Part shown: positions 40,490 through 48,087 of the stretch, piece by piece | Position numbering within the stretch: the first letter of the stretch is position 1 | Layout: every line of letters begins with the position of its first letter | NCBI GenBank assembly: GCA_944367535.1 | Contig: CALVWQ010000015.1 | Span: 1-48,087 of the forward strand | Direction: 5' to 3' | DNA from: an uncultured Clostridia bacterium | GTDB lineage: Bacteria; Bacillota; Clostridia; Christensenellales; Borkfalkiaceae | Length of the DNA stretch: 48,087 nt | The notes under the pieces: model-generated | Seen by the model: the letters and a program-made list of their open reading frames with translations, nothing else | Database searches by the model: none | What the model was told of the DNA's origin: nothing | Translations under genes and position numbers: made by a program

Positions 40490-41707
40490 TTAATTTTCCA
40501 AATCCGAATAAACAGTTCTGCCGCCGCACACGGTGAAAAGATTTTTACCGAACACCTTCATACCCTCGAACGGCGTGCTTTTCCCCTTCGACAAAAATTC
40601 GGCGGGATTTACCGTATATTCGCAATTTAAGTCCCACACCGAATAATCCTTACCGAGAGGGATTCCGAAGCGGGCGCGAGGATTAACAACAAGAAGCTTA
40701 ATAAGTTTTTCAAGCGTGATGCTCCCTGTTTTGACAAGTTTGGTATATAATACGGGAAACGCCGTTTCAAGCCCCGTTACCCCCATAAGACTGTCTTTTA
40801 AACCTCTTGATTTTTCTTCCGCGGAATGCGGGGCGTGGTCGGTCGCGATCATGTCGACGGTGCCGTCCCGTATACCGTCGAGAAGAGCAAGCCTGTCCTC
40901 TTTCGAGCGCAACGGGGGATTCATTTTGAACCTGCCGTCCTCCGCCATATAAGAATCGTCGAGGATGAGATAGTGAGGCGCCGTTTCGCACGTAATATCA
41001 AGCCCCTCTCTTTTTGCACGCCTTATTATTTCCACGCTTTCTTTTGTGGACACATGGCATACGTGGTAAGCAGCGCCCGTTTCGCGAAGAAGCGATACGT
41101 CTCTTTCTATCTGCTTCCATTCACTCTCCGAAGAGATTCCCTTATGGCCGTGTGCCGCGGCATACTCGCCGTCGTGTATATATCCGCCGAAAAGGAGCGA
41201 CTCGTCCTCGCAGTGAGCGACTATGATTTTACCGAGAGATTTTGCCTTTTTCATTGCGGCGCGCATCAGCCGCCCGTCCCGAACTCCTTTTCCGTCGTCC
41301 GAAAAAGCGCATACATACGGAGAAAGAGCTTCCATGTCCGAAAGCTTACTTCCCTTTTCGCCCACGGTAATAGACCCGTACGGATAGACGTTTATGAGCG
41401 CGTCCTTCTCTATTATCGAGGTCTGTTCCGAAAGGTGAGAAATACTGTCGGGAACGGGGTTTAAATTGGGCATGGAACACACCGCCGTATATCCGCCGCG
41501 GGCCGCCGCGGCCGTTCCGCTCTTTATTGTCTCTTTATAAAAAAAACCCGGCTCCCTGAGATGTACGTGCACATCACAGAAACCGGAAAAAAAAGTGAGA
41601 GTATTGCCACCGAACGTCTCGGAAAGAAAAAGATTACGCCCTTTTCCCGAACAGAACGAGCGCTTCTCGAATTCTCTTAAAGTTTTTTCGTCAGGATAAT
41701 TTTTCAT
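40490..41707 (-). CDS. pyrC: Dihydroorotase
   Basis: The 405-residue amidohydrolase cyclises carbamoyl-aspartate to dihydroorotate. Metal motifs: DVHVHLREPG (about 45-54), MPNLNPVPDS, IVAHCED, HVCHVST, and MIATDHAPHS with the catalytic aspartate. This is the class I form. The N-terminus is shorter than usual and lacks the typical GRVID beta strand. GGAG sits before the ATG, just after a 9-bp hairpin (41730-41751). It heads the pyr genes seen here. Confidence 0.94.
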   Translation of the reverse strand: MKNYPDEKTLREFEKRSFCSGKGRNLFLSETFGGNTLTFFSGFCDVHVHLREPGFFYKETIKSGTAAAARGGYTAVCSMPNLNPVPDSISHLSEQTSIIEKDALINVYPYGSITVGEKGSKLSDMEALSPYVCAFSDDGKGVRDGRLMRAAMKKAKSLGKIIVAHCEDESLLFGGYIHDGEYAAAHGHKGISSESEWKQIERDVSLLRETGAAYHVCHVSTKESVEIIRRAKREGLDITCETAPHYLILDDSYMAEDGRFKMNPPLRSKEDRLALLDGIRDGTVDMIATDHAPHSAEEKSRGLKDSLMGVTGLETAFPVLYTKLVKTGSITLEKLIKLLVVNPRARFGIPLGKDYSVWDLNCEYTVNPAEFLSKGKSTPFEGMKVFGKNLFTVCGGRTVYSDLEN

Positions 41708-41729
41708 ATGGCTCCCGCTTAGTTTCCGT

Positions 41730-41751
41730 GCGGACGCAATCCTGCGTCCGC
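41730..41751 (-). other. Hairpin in the pyrC leader
   Basis: GCGGACGCA and TGCGTCCGC pair perfectly around a four-base loop, ending about 20 bases before the pyrC ATG. No T tract follows, so it is not an obvious terminator. It might affect pyrC translation or mRNA stability. I found no PyrR-binding loop or uracil-type attenuator near it. Confidence 0.4.
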
Positions 41752-41812
41752 CGCCGCATTAAAATCACCGAATATTTTTCGTGCCCTTAAAATTTTATAG
41801 TAACCGCCTACA

Positions 41813-43318
41813 TTATTTTATGGTCTGAGTCTTTTCTTTGGGTATAACGTCGTGCGCTCCGCCCTCAACTATGCTTGTTGCCGAAACGAGCGTAAGTTTT
41901 GCCTTTTGCTGCAATTCCTTTATGGTGAGCGCGCCGCAGTTGCACATGGTGGATTTAACCTTGCTTAAAGAAATCGCCACATTGTCTTTTAGTTTGCCAG
42001 CATAAGGGACATAGGAATCGACGCCCTCCTCGAAAGAAAGTTTTTTGTCGCCCCCGAGGTCGTATCTCTGCCAGTTTCTGGCACGCTGAGAGCCTTCACC
42101 CCAGTACTCCTTGAAATAATTTCCGCCGATAATAACCTTATTGGTCGGGCTCTCGTCAAACCTCGCAAAATATCTGCCGAGCATGACGAAGTCGGCACCC
42201 ATTGCGAGCGCAAGCGTGATATGGTGGTCATATACAATGCCGCCGTCCGAACATACGGGGACATATACGCCCGTTTCTTTATAATACTCGTCGCGCGCCT
42301 TGCATACTTCTATTACCGCGGTCGCCTGACCGCGCCCGATACCCTTTGTTTCGCGGGTTATGCAGATAGAGCCGCCGCCTATTCCCACTTTGACAAAATC
42401 GGCGCCGCAATCGGCTAAAAATCTGAAACCGTCCGCGTCGACGACGTTGCCCGCGCCCACTTTCACGCTGTCGCCGTACTCCTTTCTTATCCAGTCAAGC
42501 GTAAGTTTCTGCCATTCGGAAAAACCTTCGGACGAGTCGATACATAATACGTCCGCGCCAGCCTCGATAAGCGCGGGAACGCGCTCCTTATAATCGCGCG
42601 TGTTGATACCCGCTCCGATGACGTAGCGCTTTTTCCCGTCGAGCAGTTCGTTGGGGTTTTGTTTATGCGAATCGTAGTCCTTTCTGAAAACGAAATAGCA
42701 CAGTTTCTGTTCGTCGTTTATTATGGGAAGAGAATTTAGTTTGTTATCCCAGATTATATCGTTAGCTTCTTTGAGCGTTATGCCCTCTGGCGCGGTTATC
42801 AGTTTGGAGAAAGGAGTCATAAACTCCTTCACTTTCAGGTCGGGGCTCATTCGGCTCACCCTGTAATCCCTGCTCGTTACTATGCCGAGGAGTTTTCCTT
42901 CCGCCGTGCCGTCCTCCGTTACGGCGACAGTCGAATGTCCCGTGCGTTCTTTCAGTTCTATTATGTCGGCAAGCGTATCTTCGGGAGAAATATTCGAGTC
43001 GCTCTTGACAAACCCCGCCTTATAATTCTTGGCGCGCGCGACCATGGCGGCTTCGTCCTCTATGGACTGCGAGCCGTAGATGAAAGACACGCCGCCTTCC
43101 TTTGCGAGAGCAATGGCGAGTTTATCGCCCGAAACCGACTGCATTATAGCCGATACCATGGGGATATTCATGCTGATTGCAGGTTCTTCGCCTTTTTTAA
43201 ACTTCACGAGCGGAGTTTTCAGGCTGACGTTCGAAGGTATTGCCTGCGCGGAAGAATATCCGGGTATAAGAAGATATTCATTAAAAGTATGCGAAGGTTC
43301 GTTTATGTATTTTGCCAT
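41813..43318 (-). CDS. guaB: IMP dehydrogenase
   Basis: The 501-residue TIM-barrel enzyme oxidises IMP to XMP, the committed step to GMP. The catalytic loop [19 protein letters not shown] holds the active cysteine, and CSDGGIVYD the phosphate site. Two CBS domains (about 100-220) are inserted. YLLIPGYSS replaces the usual DVLLxP start, and the flap region ([14 protein letters not shown]) is of a diverged type. AAGGAG lies before the ATG. It follows fhs by 39 bases. Confidence 0.92.
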   Translation of the reverse strand: MAKYINEPSHTFNEYLLIPGYSSAQAIPSNVSLKTPLVKFKKGEEPAISMNIPMVSAIMQSVSGDKLAIALAKEGGVSFIYGSQSIEDEAAMVARAKNYKAGFVKSDSNISPEDTLADIIELKERTGHSTVAVTEDGTAEGKLLGIVTSRDYRVSRMSPDLKVKEFMTPFSKLITAPEGITLKEANDIIWDNKLNSLPIINDEQKLCYFVFRKDYDSHKQNPNELLDGKKRYVIGAGINTRDYKERVPALIEAGADVLCIDSSEGFSEWQKLTLDWIRKEYGDSVKVGAGNVVDADGFRFLADCGADFVKVGIGGGSICITRETKGIGRGQATAVIEVCKARDEYYKETGVYVPVCSDGGIVYDHHITLALAMGADFVMLGRYFARFDESPTNKVIIGGNYFKEYWGEGSQRARNWQRYDLGGDKKLSFEEGVDSYVPYAGKLKDNVAISLSKVKSTMCNCGALTIKELQQKAKLTLVSATSIVEGGAHDVIPKEKTQTIK

Positions 43319-43357
43319 TCTTTTTCTCCTTATTTCAAGACAAATGATATTCTGCTT

Positions 43358-45043
43358 TCAGAAAAGCCCCGAAATCACGCCGTTTTCGTCCACATCAATG
43401 CGCTCCGCCGCGGGCGATTTTGGGAGCCCCGGCATGGTCATAATATCACCAGTGAGCGCGACGACAAACCCCGCGCCCGCAGATACTTTAAGGCTTCTCA
43501 CCGTGATTTCGAAGTTTTCGGGCGCACCGAGTTTTTTTGGGTCGTCCGAAAAACTGTACTGCGTTTTCGCTATACAGACGGGCAAGTCCCCGAAACCGAG
43601 TCGGGCAAGTTTTTCCGCCTGCTTTTTCGCCGCAGTTGTGAACACCGCGCCTTTACCGCCGTAAATCTTTCTCGCCACGGCGTCTATTTTTTCTTCTATG
43701 CTCATATCGAGCGGATATGCGAAAGTAAAATCTCCCTTTTCCTCTTCGCATAACCTCACCACCTCGCGCGCGAGCGCCTCTCCGCCCTTTCCTCCGTCCG
43801 CCCAGACGGTAGACATGACCGCCTTGACGCCGAGTTCCGAAAGACGCGATTGTACATATCCGACTTCCGCGTCCGTATCGGTCGGGAAGCGGTTTACCGC
43901 CACAACGCACGGAAGTTTATAGACGTTCTTTATATTTGAAACATGCCTCATAAGATTGGGTATGCCTGCCGCGAGGGTTTTTAAATCCTCTTTTCCGAGC
44001 ATTTCTTTTGCCGTGCCGCCGTGCATTTTAAGAGCGCGCACCGTCGCCACTACAACCACTGCCGAAGGTTTTAACCCTGCGACGCGGCATTTGATGTCGA
44101 GAAATTTTTCCGCGCCGAGGTCGGCGCCGAAGCCCGCTTCGGTAACCGTATATTCCCCGAGTTTGAGTGCGGTCTCGGTCGCGAGCACGGAATTGCAGCC
44201 GTGCGCAATGTTAGCAAAAGGTCCGCCGTGCACCAATGCGGGCGTGCCTTCGAGAGTCTGAACGAGATTGGGCTTTAAGGCTTCTTTTAAGAGAGCGCAC
44301 ATCGCCCCCGCCGCCTTCAACCTGCCGCAGGTAACGGGATTGCCGCTCCTGTCGTAACCTATCACTATGCGGGAAAGTCTTTCTTTAAGGTCTTTTAACG
44401 AACGCGAAAGGCACAAAACCGCCATCACTTCGCTCGCGACCGTTATGTCGAAACCGTCTTCGCGCGGGAACCCGTTTGATTTGCCGCCCAGTCCGTCCAC
44501 AATGTTTCTTAGCTGACGGTCGTTCATATCGACGCATCTGCGCCAAGTTACGGTGAGGGGGTCGATATCCGCCTCGTTACCCTGATGAATATGATTGTCT
44601 ATCATGGCGGCGAGAAGATTGTTTGCCGCGCCTATCGCATGAAAATCGCCCGTAAAATGAAGATTGATGTCTTCCATGGGCACGACCTGCGCATATCCGC
44701 CGCCCGCCGCGCCGCCCTTTACCCCGAAAACGGGTCCCAATGACGGTTCCCTGAGCGCGACCGTAACTTTCTTGCCTATTCTCGAAAGCCCGTCGGCAAG
44801 CCCTATCGTAGTCGTGGTCTTGCCCTCTCCCGCGGGCGTCGGGGATATTGCGGTTACGAGCACGAGTTTTCCGTCCTCCTTTCCCGCTTTTATCGCGTCG
44901 CCGAGACACGAGAGGTCTATTTTGGCCTTGTATCTGCCGTAACTTTCCAGATATTTTTCGTCTATTCCCGCCTTTTCGGCAACTGCCGCAGCGGGCAGCA
45001 TGTTACATTGCCGTGCGATTTCGATATCCGAAAGAAAAGCCAT
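43358..45043 (-). CDS. fhs: Formate-tetrahydrofolate ligase
   Basis: The 561-residue enzyme activates formate to 10-formyl-THF with ATP. The P-loop [17 protein letters not shown] (about 67-84) and the region [19 protein letters not shown] are diagnostic. It feeds one-carbon units to purine synthesis and to Fmt, and in acetogens to the Wood-Ljungdahl pathway, for which nothing else is seen here. AAGGGG lies seven bases ahead of the ATG. It follows purL by 14 bases, probably in one operon. Confidence 0.96.
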   Translation of the reverse strand: MAFLSDIEIARQCNMLPAAAVAEKAGIDEKYLESYGRYKAKIDLSCLGDAIKAGKEDGKLVLVTAISPTPAGEGKTTTTIGLADGLSRIGKKVTVALREPSLGPVFGVKGGAAGGGYAQVVPMEDINLHFTGDFHAIGAANNLLAAMIDNHIHQGNEADIDPLTVTWRRCVDMNDRQLRNIVDGLGGKSNGFPREDGFDITVASEVMAVLCLSRSLKDLKERLSRIVIGYDRSGNPVTCGRLKAAGAMCALLKEALKPNLVQTLEGTPALVHGGPFANIAHGCNSVLATETALKLGEYTVTEAGFGADLGAEKFLDIKCRVAGLKPSAVVVVATVRALKMHGGTAKEMLGKEDLKTLAAGIPNLMRHVSNIKNVYKLPCVVAVNRFPTDTDAEVGYVQSRLSELGVKAVMSTVWADGGKGGEALAREVVRLCEEEKGDFTFAYPLDMSIEEKIDAVARKIYGGKGAVFTTAAKKQAEKLARLGFGDLPVCIAKTQYSFSDDPKKLGAPENFEITVRSLKVSAGAGFVVALTGDIMTMPGLPKSPAAERIDVDENGVISGLF

Positions 45044-45057
45044 ATCCTATCCCCTTT

Positions 45058-48000
45058 TTACTTAAAATACTTTACAGCGGATTCGAACAGTTTAAGGTCG
45101 TAATTACCCGCGACGTTTTTGTAAAGTCCTTTTCCGACGCGCTCCGAATGCCCCATTTTTCCTATTACTCTGCCGCAGGGAGAGAGTATTCCCTCTATTG
45201 CCCATGCGGAGCCGTTGGGATTATACTGCACGTCGTATGAAGCATTGCCGTCGATATCTACGTACTGCGTCGCAATCTGACCATTTGCGGCGAGTTGTTT
45301 TATAAGTTCTTCGTCGGCAACGAATCTCCCCTCGCCGTGCGATATCGGGACTTTTATTATGTCGCCGACATGCACCCCTTTAAGCCACGGGGACTTGTCC
45401 GACACAACCCGCGTCGCCACGATTTTGGATTGATGTCTCGCTATGGCATTAAAGGTCAGCGTGGGCGAGTTTTCCGAAGCGTCCGTAATCTTGCCGTACG
45501 GAACGAGCCCCAGCTTTATGAGCGCCTGAAAGCCGTTGCATATACCGCACATCAATCCGTCGCGACGGGTAAGAAGTTCCGTAACTTTTTCTTTTATGGC
45601 GGCATTTCTGAAAAACGCCGTTATGAATTTACCCGAACCGTCGGGTTCGTCTCCGCCCGAGAATCCGCCGGGGATAAATATAATCTGCGACTGCGATATT
45701 TTTTCCGCAAATTTCTCCACGCTCCGCGAAACTCCCGAAGCCGTAAGGTTATTTATGACGAATATATCCGCTTCCGCGCCCGCGTCGGTAACGGCGCGCG
45801 CCGAATCGTACTCGCAGTTGGTCCCGGGAAAAACGGGAATTAACACGCGCGGCTTTGCGACCTTTACCGCCGCAAAATAGGGAGTTTCGGAAACATATGC
45901 GAGATTTTCGGGTTTTCCTTCGCGCTGCACGATATTGCACGGGAAAACGCTCTCTAATTTATTTTCGTAAATTTTTTGAAGTTTGTCAAGCGATATGCCC
46001 TCTTTGCCGAGTGAAAGATATTTTTTATCGCAAGTTCTGCCAATCGTCATGCCCTCGCCGCAATCTTTTCTCGTCTCGACGACGAAAGAACCGTACCGAT
46101 AGGAAAACAGTTCTTCGACGGTAAGATTATCGCAGAATTCCGCCCCGAAACCGTTTCCGATACACGATTTGAACACTGCCTCGGCAATACCGCCGTAGCC
46201 AATCGCGACGACGGAAAAGGCGTTTCCGCTCCTTACGAGAGTTGTAATTTTTTCAAAACACTTTATTAAAGATTCTGCTACGGGAAGCCCGCTTTCGTCG
46301 TATTCGGGAGCGACGAGCGCAAGCCTGTGCCCCGCCCCTTTATACTCTGGCGATACGACGTCCGACACCTTTCCCGTGGTAACGGCGAACGACACGAGCG
46401 TTGGCGGAACGGAAAGTTTTTCAAAAGTACCGCTCATCGAATCTTTTCCGCCGATCGCGGCGATACCGAGGTCCTTTTGCGCTTTAAGCGCCCCGAGAAG
46501 TGCAGCAAGAGGCTTTCCCCAGCGTTCGGGGTCTTTCCCCGGGCGCTCGAAATATTCCTGGAAAGTAAGGTAAACGTCCTTAAATTCCGCGCCGCTCGCC
46601 ACGAGTTTGGATACCGAATCGACGACCGAAAGGTATGCGCCGTGATAGGGACTTTTTTCGCAAATATAGGGATTAAATCCCCAAGCCATAAACGAACAGT
46701 CGTCGGTGTAAGCCCTTTCCATGGAAATTTTCTGAACCATTGCCTGAGCGGGCGTCCTCTGATACTTTCCGCCGAACGGCATTAAAACTGTGCCCGCGCC
46801 TATCGTGGAATCGAATCTCTCAGCCAAACCGCGCTTCGAACAGCCGTTGAGGTCGGAGAGGAGTTTTTCGTACTCCTCCGTAAAGTTACCGTTTATATTC
46901 TTTGAAAACGGCAGACATTTTGCCGTCTTTATATTAATATGTTTTTCCGCGCCGTTGGAGTTTAAGAATTCACGGGAAACGTCCGCAATCTTTCTGCCGT
47001 TCCAGCGCATGGTGAGTCTCGGCTCGCATTTAACCTCCGCGACGACCGTGGCTTCGAGGTTTTCCTGTTCCGCGAGCGCTATGAATTTTTCCGCCTCGGG
47101 AGCGGATACGACCACCGCCATTCTCTCCTGCGATTCGCTTATGGCGAGTTCCGTACCGTCGAGCCCGTCGTATTTCTTCGGCACTGCGTTGAGATCGACG
47201 TCTATTCCGTCGGCGAGCTCTCCTATCGCGACCGAAACGCCGCCCGCACCGAAATCGTTACAGCGCTTTATCATGCCAGATGCAATCGGATTGCGGAAAA
47301 GCCTCTGCAATTTTCTTTCTTCGGGGGCGTTGCCTTTCTGTACTTCCGCGCCGCATGTTTCGAGCGAAGAAACGGTGTGAGACTTGGACGAACCCGTCGC
47401 GCCGCCGCAGCCGTCTCTCCCCGTTCTGCCGCCGAGAAGAATTATCTTGTCTCCCGCTTCGGGGCGTTGTCTTAAAACGTTTGCCGCGGGGGCGGCGGCT
47501 ATAACCGCGCCGATTTCCATTCTTTTTGCGGCGTATCCCGAGTGATATATTTCGTCGACAATGCCCGTGGCAAGCCCTATCTGGTTACCGTAAGAAGAAT
47601 ATCCCGCCGCGGCGGTTGTTACGATCTTGCGCTGCGGAAGTTTGCCTTCGAGAGTATTTTCGACGGGCGCGAGCGGGTCGGCCGCGCCCGTAACGCGCAT
47701 CGCGCCGTAAACGTACGCTCTGCCCGAAAGCGGGTCTCTTATCGCGCCGCCTATACAGGTCGCTGCGCCGCCGAACGGCTCTATTTCCGTGGGATGATTA
47801 TGTGTTTCGTTTTTAAATAACAGCAGCCACGGTTCTTTTTTTCCGTCCGCCTCAACCTCTATCTTTACGGTGCAGGCGTTAATTTCTTCCGACTCGTCGA
47901 GTTTATCGAGTTTTCCCGCCTTTTTTAAATACTTTGCCGCTATTGTGGCTATATCCATGAGGTTAACCGGTTTGGTTCTGCCGAGCGAACTGCGCATTCC

Positions 48001-48087
48001 GAGGTATTCTTCATATTCTTTTTGCAGGAGTGCGTCCTCGAAACTAACTTGGTCAGTCGTCGTCAAAAAAGTGGTATGGCGGCAATG
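45058..48087 (-). CDS. purL: Phosphoribosylformylglycinamidine synthase, long form, 5' end beyond window
   Basis: This single-chain enzyme converts FGAR to FGAM using glutamine. The synthetase part has FKNETHNHPTEIEPFGGAAT, two AIRS-like halves, then the glutaminase domain with catalytic MCGICNGFQALIK and PISHGEGRF. The visible 1009 codons lack roughly the first 200 residues. A TTG near the edge could be taken as a start, but the frame continues upstream as HCRHTTF, the conserved PurL sequence, so the gene is truncated by the window. No separate purS or purQ is needed. Confidence 0.95.
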   Translation of the reverse strand, partial: HCRHTTFLTTTDQVSFEDALLQKEYEEYLGMRSSLGRTKPVNLMDIATIAAKYLKKAGKLDKLDESEEINACTVKIEVEADGKKEPWLLLFKNETHNHPTEIEPFGGAATCIGGAIRDPLSGRAYVYGAMRVTGAADPLAPVENTLEGKLPQRKIVTTAAAGYSSYGNQIGLATGIVDEIYHSGYAAKRMEIGAVIAAAPAANVLRQRPEAGDKIILLGGRTGRDGCGGATGSSKSHTVSSLETCGAEVQKGNAPEERKLQRLFRNPIASGMIKRCNDFGAGGVSVAIGELADGIDVDLNAVPKKYDGLDGTELAISESQERMAVVVSAPEAEKFIALAEQENLEATVVAEVKCEPRLTMRWNGRKIADVSREFLNSNGAEKHINIKTAKCLPFSKNINGNFTEEYEKLLSDLNGCSKRGLAERFDSTIGAGTVLMPFGGKYQRTPAQAMVQKISMERAYTDDCSFMAWGFNPYICEKSPYHGAYLSVVDSVSKLVASGAEFKDVYLTFQEYFERPGKDPERWGKPLAALLGALKAQKDLGIAAIGGKDSMSGTFEKLSVPPTLVSFAVTTGKVSDVVSPEYKGAGHRLALVAPEYDESGLPVAESLIKCFEKITTLVRSGNAFSVVAIGYGGIAEAVFKSCIGNGFGAEFCDNLTVEELFSYRYGSFVVETRKDCGEGMTIGRTCDKKYLSLGKEGISLDKLQKIYENKLESVFPCNIVQREGKPENLAYVSETPYFAAVKVAKPRVLIPVFPGTNCEYDSARAVTDAGAEADIFVINNLTASGVSRSVEKFAEKISQSQIIFIPGGFSGGDEPDGSGKFITAFFRNAAIKEKVTELLTRRDGLMCGICNGFQALIKLGLVPYGKITDASENSPTLTFNAIARHQSKIVATRVVSDKSPWLKGVHVGDIIKVPISHGEGRFVADEELIKQLAANGQIATQYVDIDGNASYDVQYNPNGSAWAIEGILSPCGRVIGKMGHSERVGKGLYKNVAGNYDLKLFESAVKYFK

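Noticed and set aside
41708-41812. Pyrimidine-responsive attenuator or PyrR site before pyrC
   Set aside because: Only a simple 9-bp hairpin without a T tract was found; no antiterminator partner or PyrR-binding loop.
48040-48066. TTG near the edge as the purL start
   Set aside because: The frame stays open to the window edge and reads HCRHTTF, a conserved PurL stretch, so the gene continues outside.
1-48087. CRISPR array, prophage or insertion sequence
   Set aside because: No spaced short repeats, transposase, integrase or phage structural genes were seen; the only tandem repeat is the two-copy 39-bp unit.

Overview
This 48 kb window looks like the chromosome of an anaerobic, endospore-forming Gram-positive bacterium of the Clostridia. 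It carries the Firmicutes housekeeping order yicC-gmk-rpoZ-priA-def-fmt-rsmB-rlmN-rsgA-rpe, a pcrA-ligA pair, a PerR regulator with a rubredoxin-first (reverse) rubrerythrin, a PdaB-like deacetylase, and a very short gene after rpe that I read as spoVM. Codon choice and the many TTG/GTG starts suggest a gut clostridial lineage (perhaps Christensenellales-like), but that placement is inference. There are no insertion sequences, phage genes or CRISPR arrays. From 7.7 kb onward almost every gene is on the minus strand.

Layout: 1-0.4 kb holds a TetR regulator cut by the window edge, with a consensus promoter overlapped by a palindromic operator. 0.65-3.1 kb has tRNA-Leu(GAG), a membrane-anchored lytic transglycosylase and a PutP-type sodium symporter. 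3.2-7.5 kb is an accessory block with two unrecognised membrane-anchored extracellular proteins, both ending in SH3-like domains plus a C-terminal helix, around an unknown helical protein. 7.7-10.9 kb carries a double-OB SSB, a polysaccharide deacetylase, a two-helix membrane protein, reverse rubrerythrin and PerR. 11.4-25.1 kb is a long minus-strand housekeeping run for DNA repair, nucleotide metabolism, translation initiation, ribosome assembly and RNA modification, ending in spoVM. 25.3-27.0 kb is a plus-strand pair (short-chain dehydrogenase, pyridoxamine kinase). 27.4-31.0 kb has a SIS-domain sugar enzyme and a cytoplasmic GH78-like glycosidase. 31.1-41.7 kb holds an ABC-F protein and the de novo UMP pathway (pyrB, pyrE, pyrF, pyrD, pyrK, carB, pyrC), lacking only carA. 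41.8-48.1 kb has guaB, fhs and a long-form purL that runs off the window.

How the genes work together: carB through pyrE make UMP from bicarbonate, aspartate and PRPP. purL and guaB serve purine synthesis and fhs supplies one-carbon units. def and fmt handle formyl-methionine at both ends of its life. PerR probably controls itself and the peroxide-reducing rubrerythrin through a Fur/PerR-type box at the start of its transcript.

The most unusual signals are: an aspartate transcarbamoylase whose C-terminus carries a PyrI-like four-cysteine zinc domain but no allosteric domain; a 30-codon spoVM candidate with a sigma-E-like promoter; three genes whose predicted transcription start falls on or next to the start codon (leaderless messages); and the paired SH3-tail membrane proteins.
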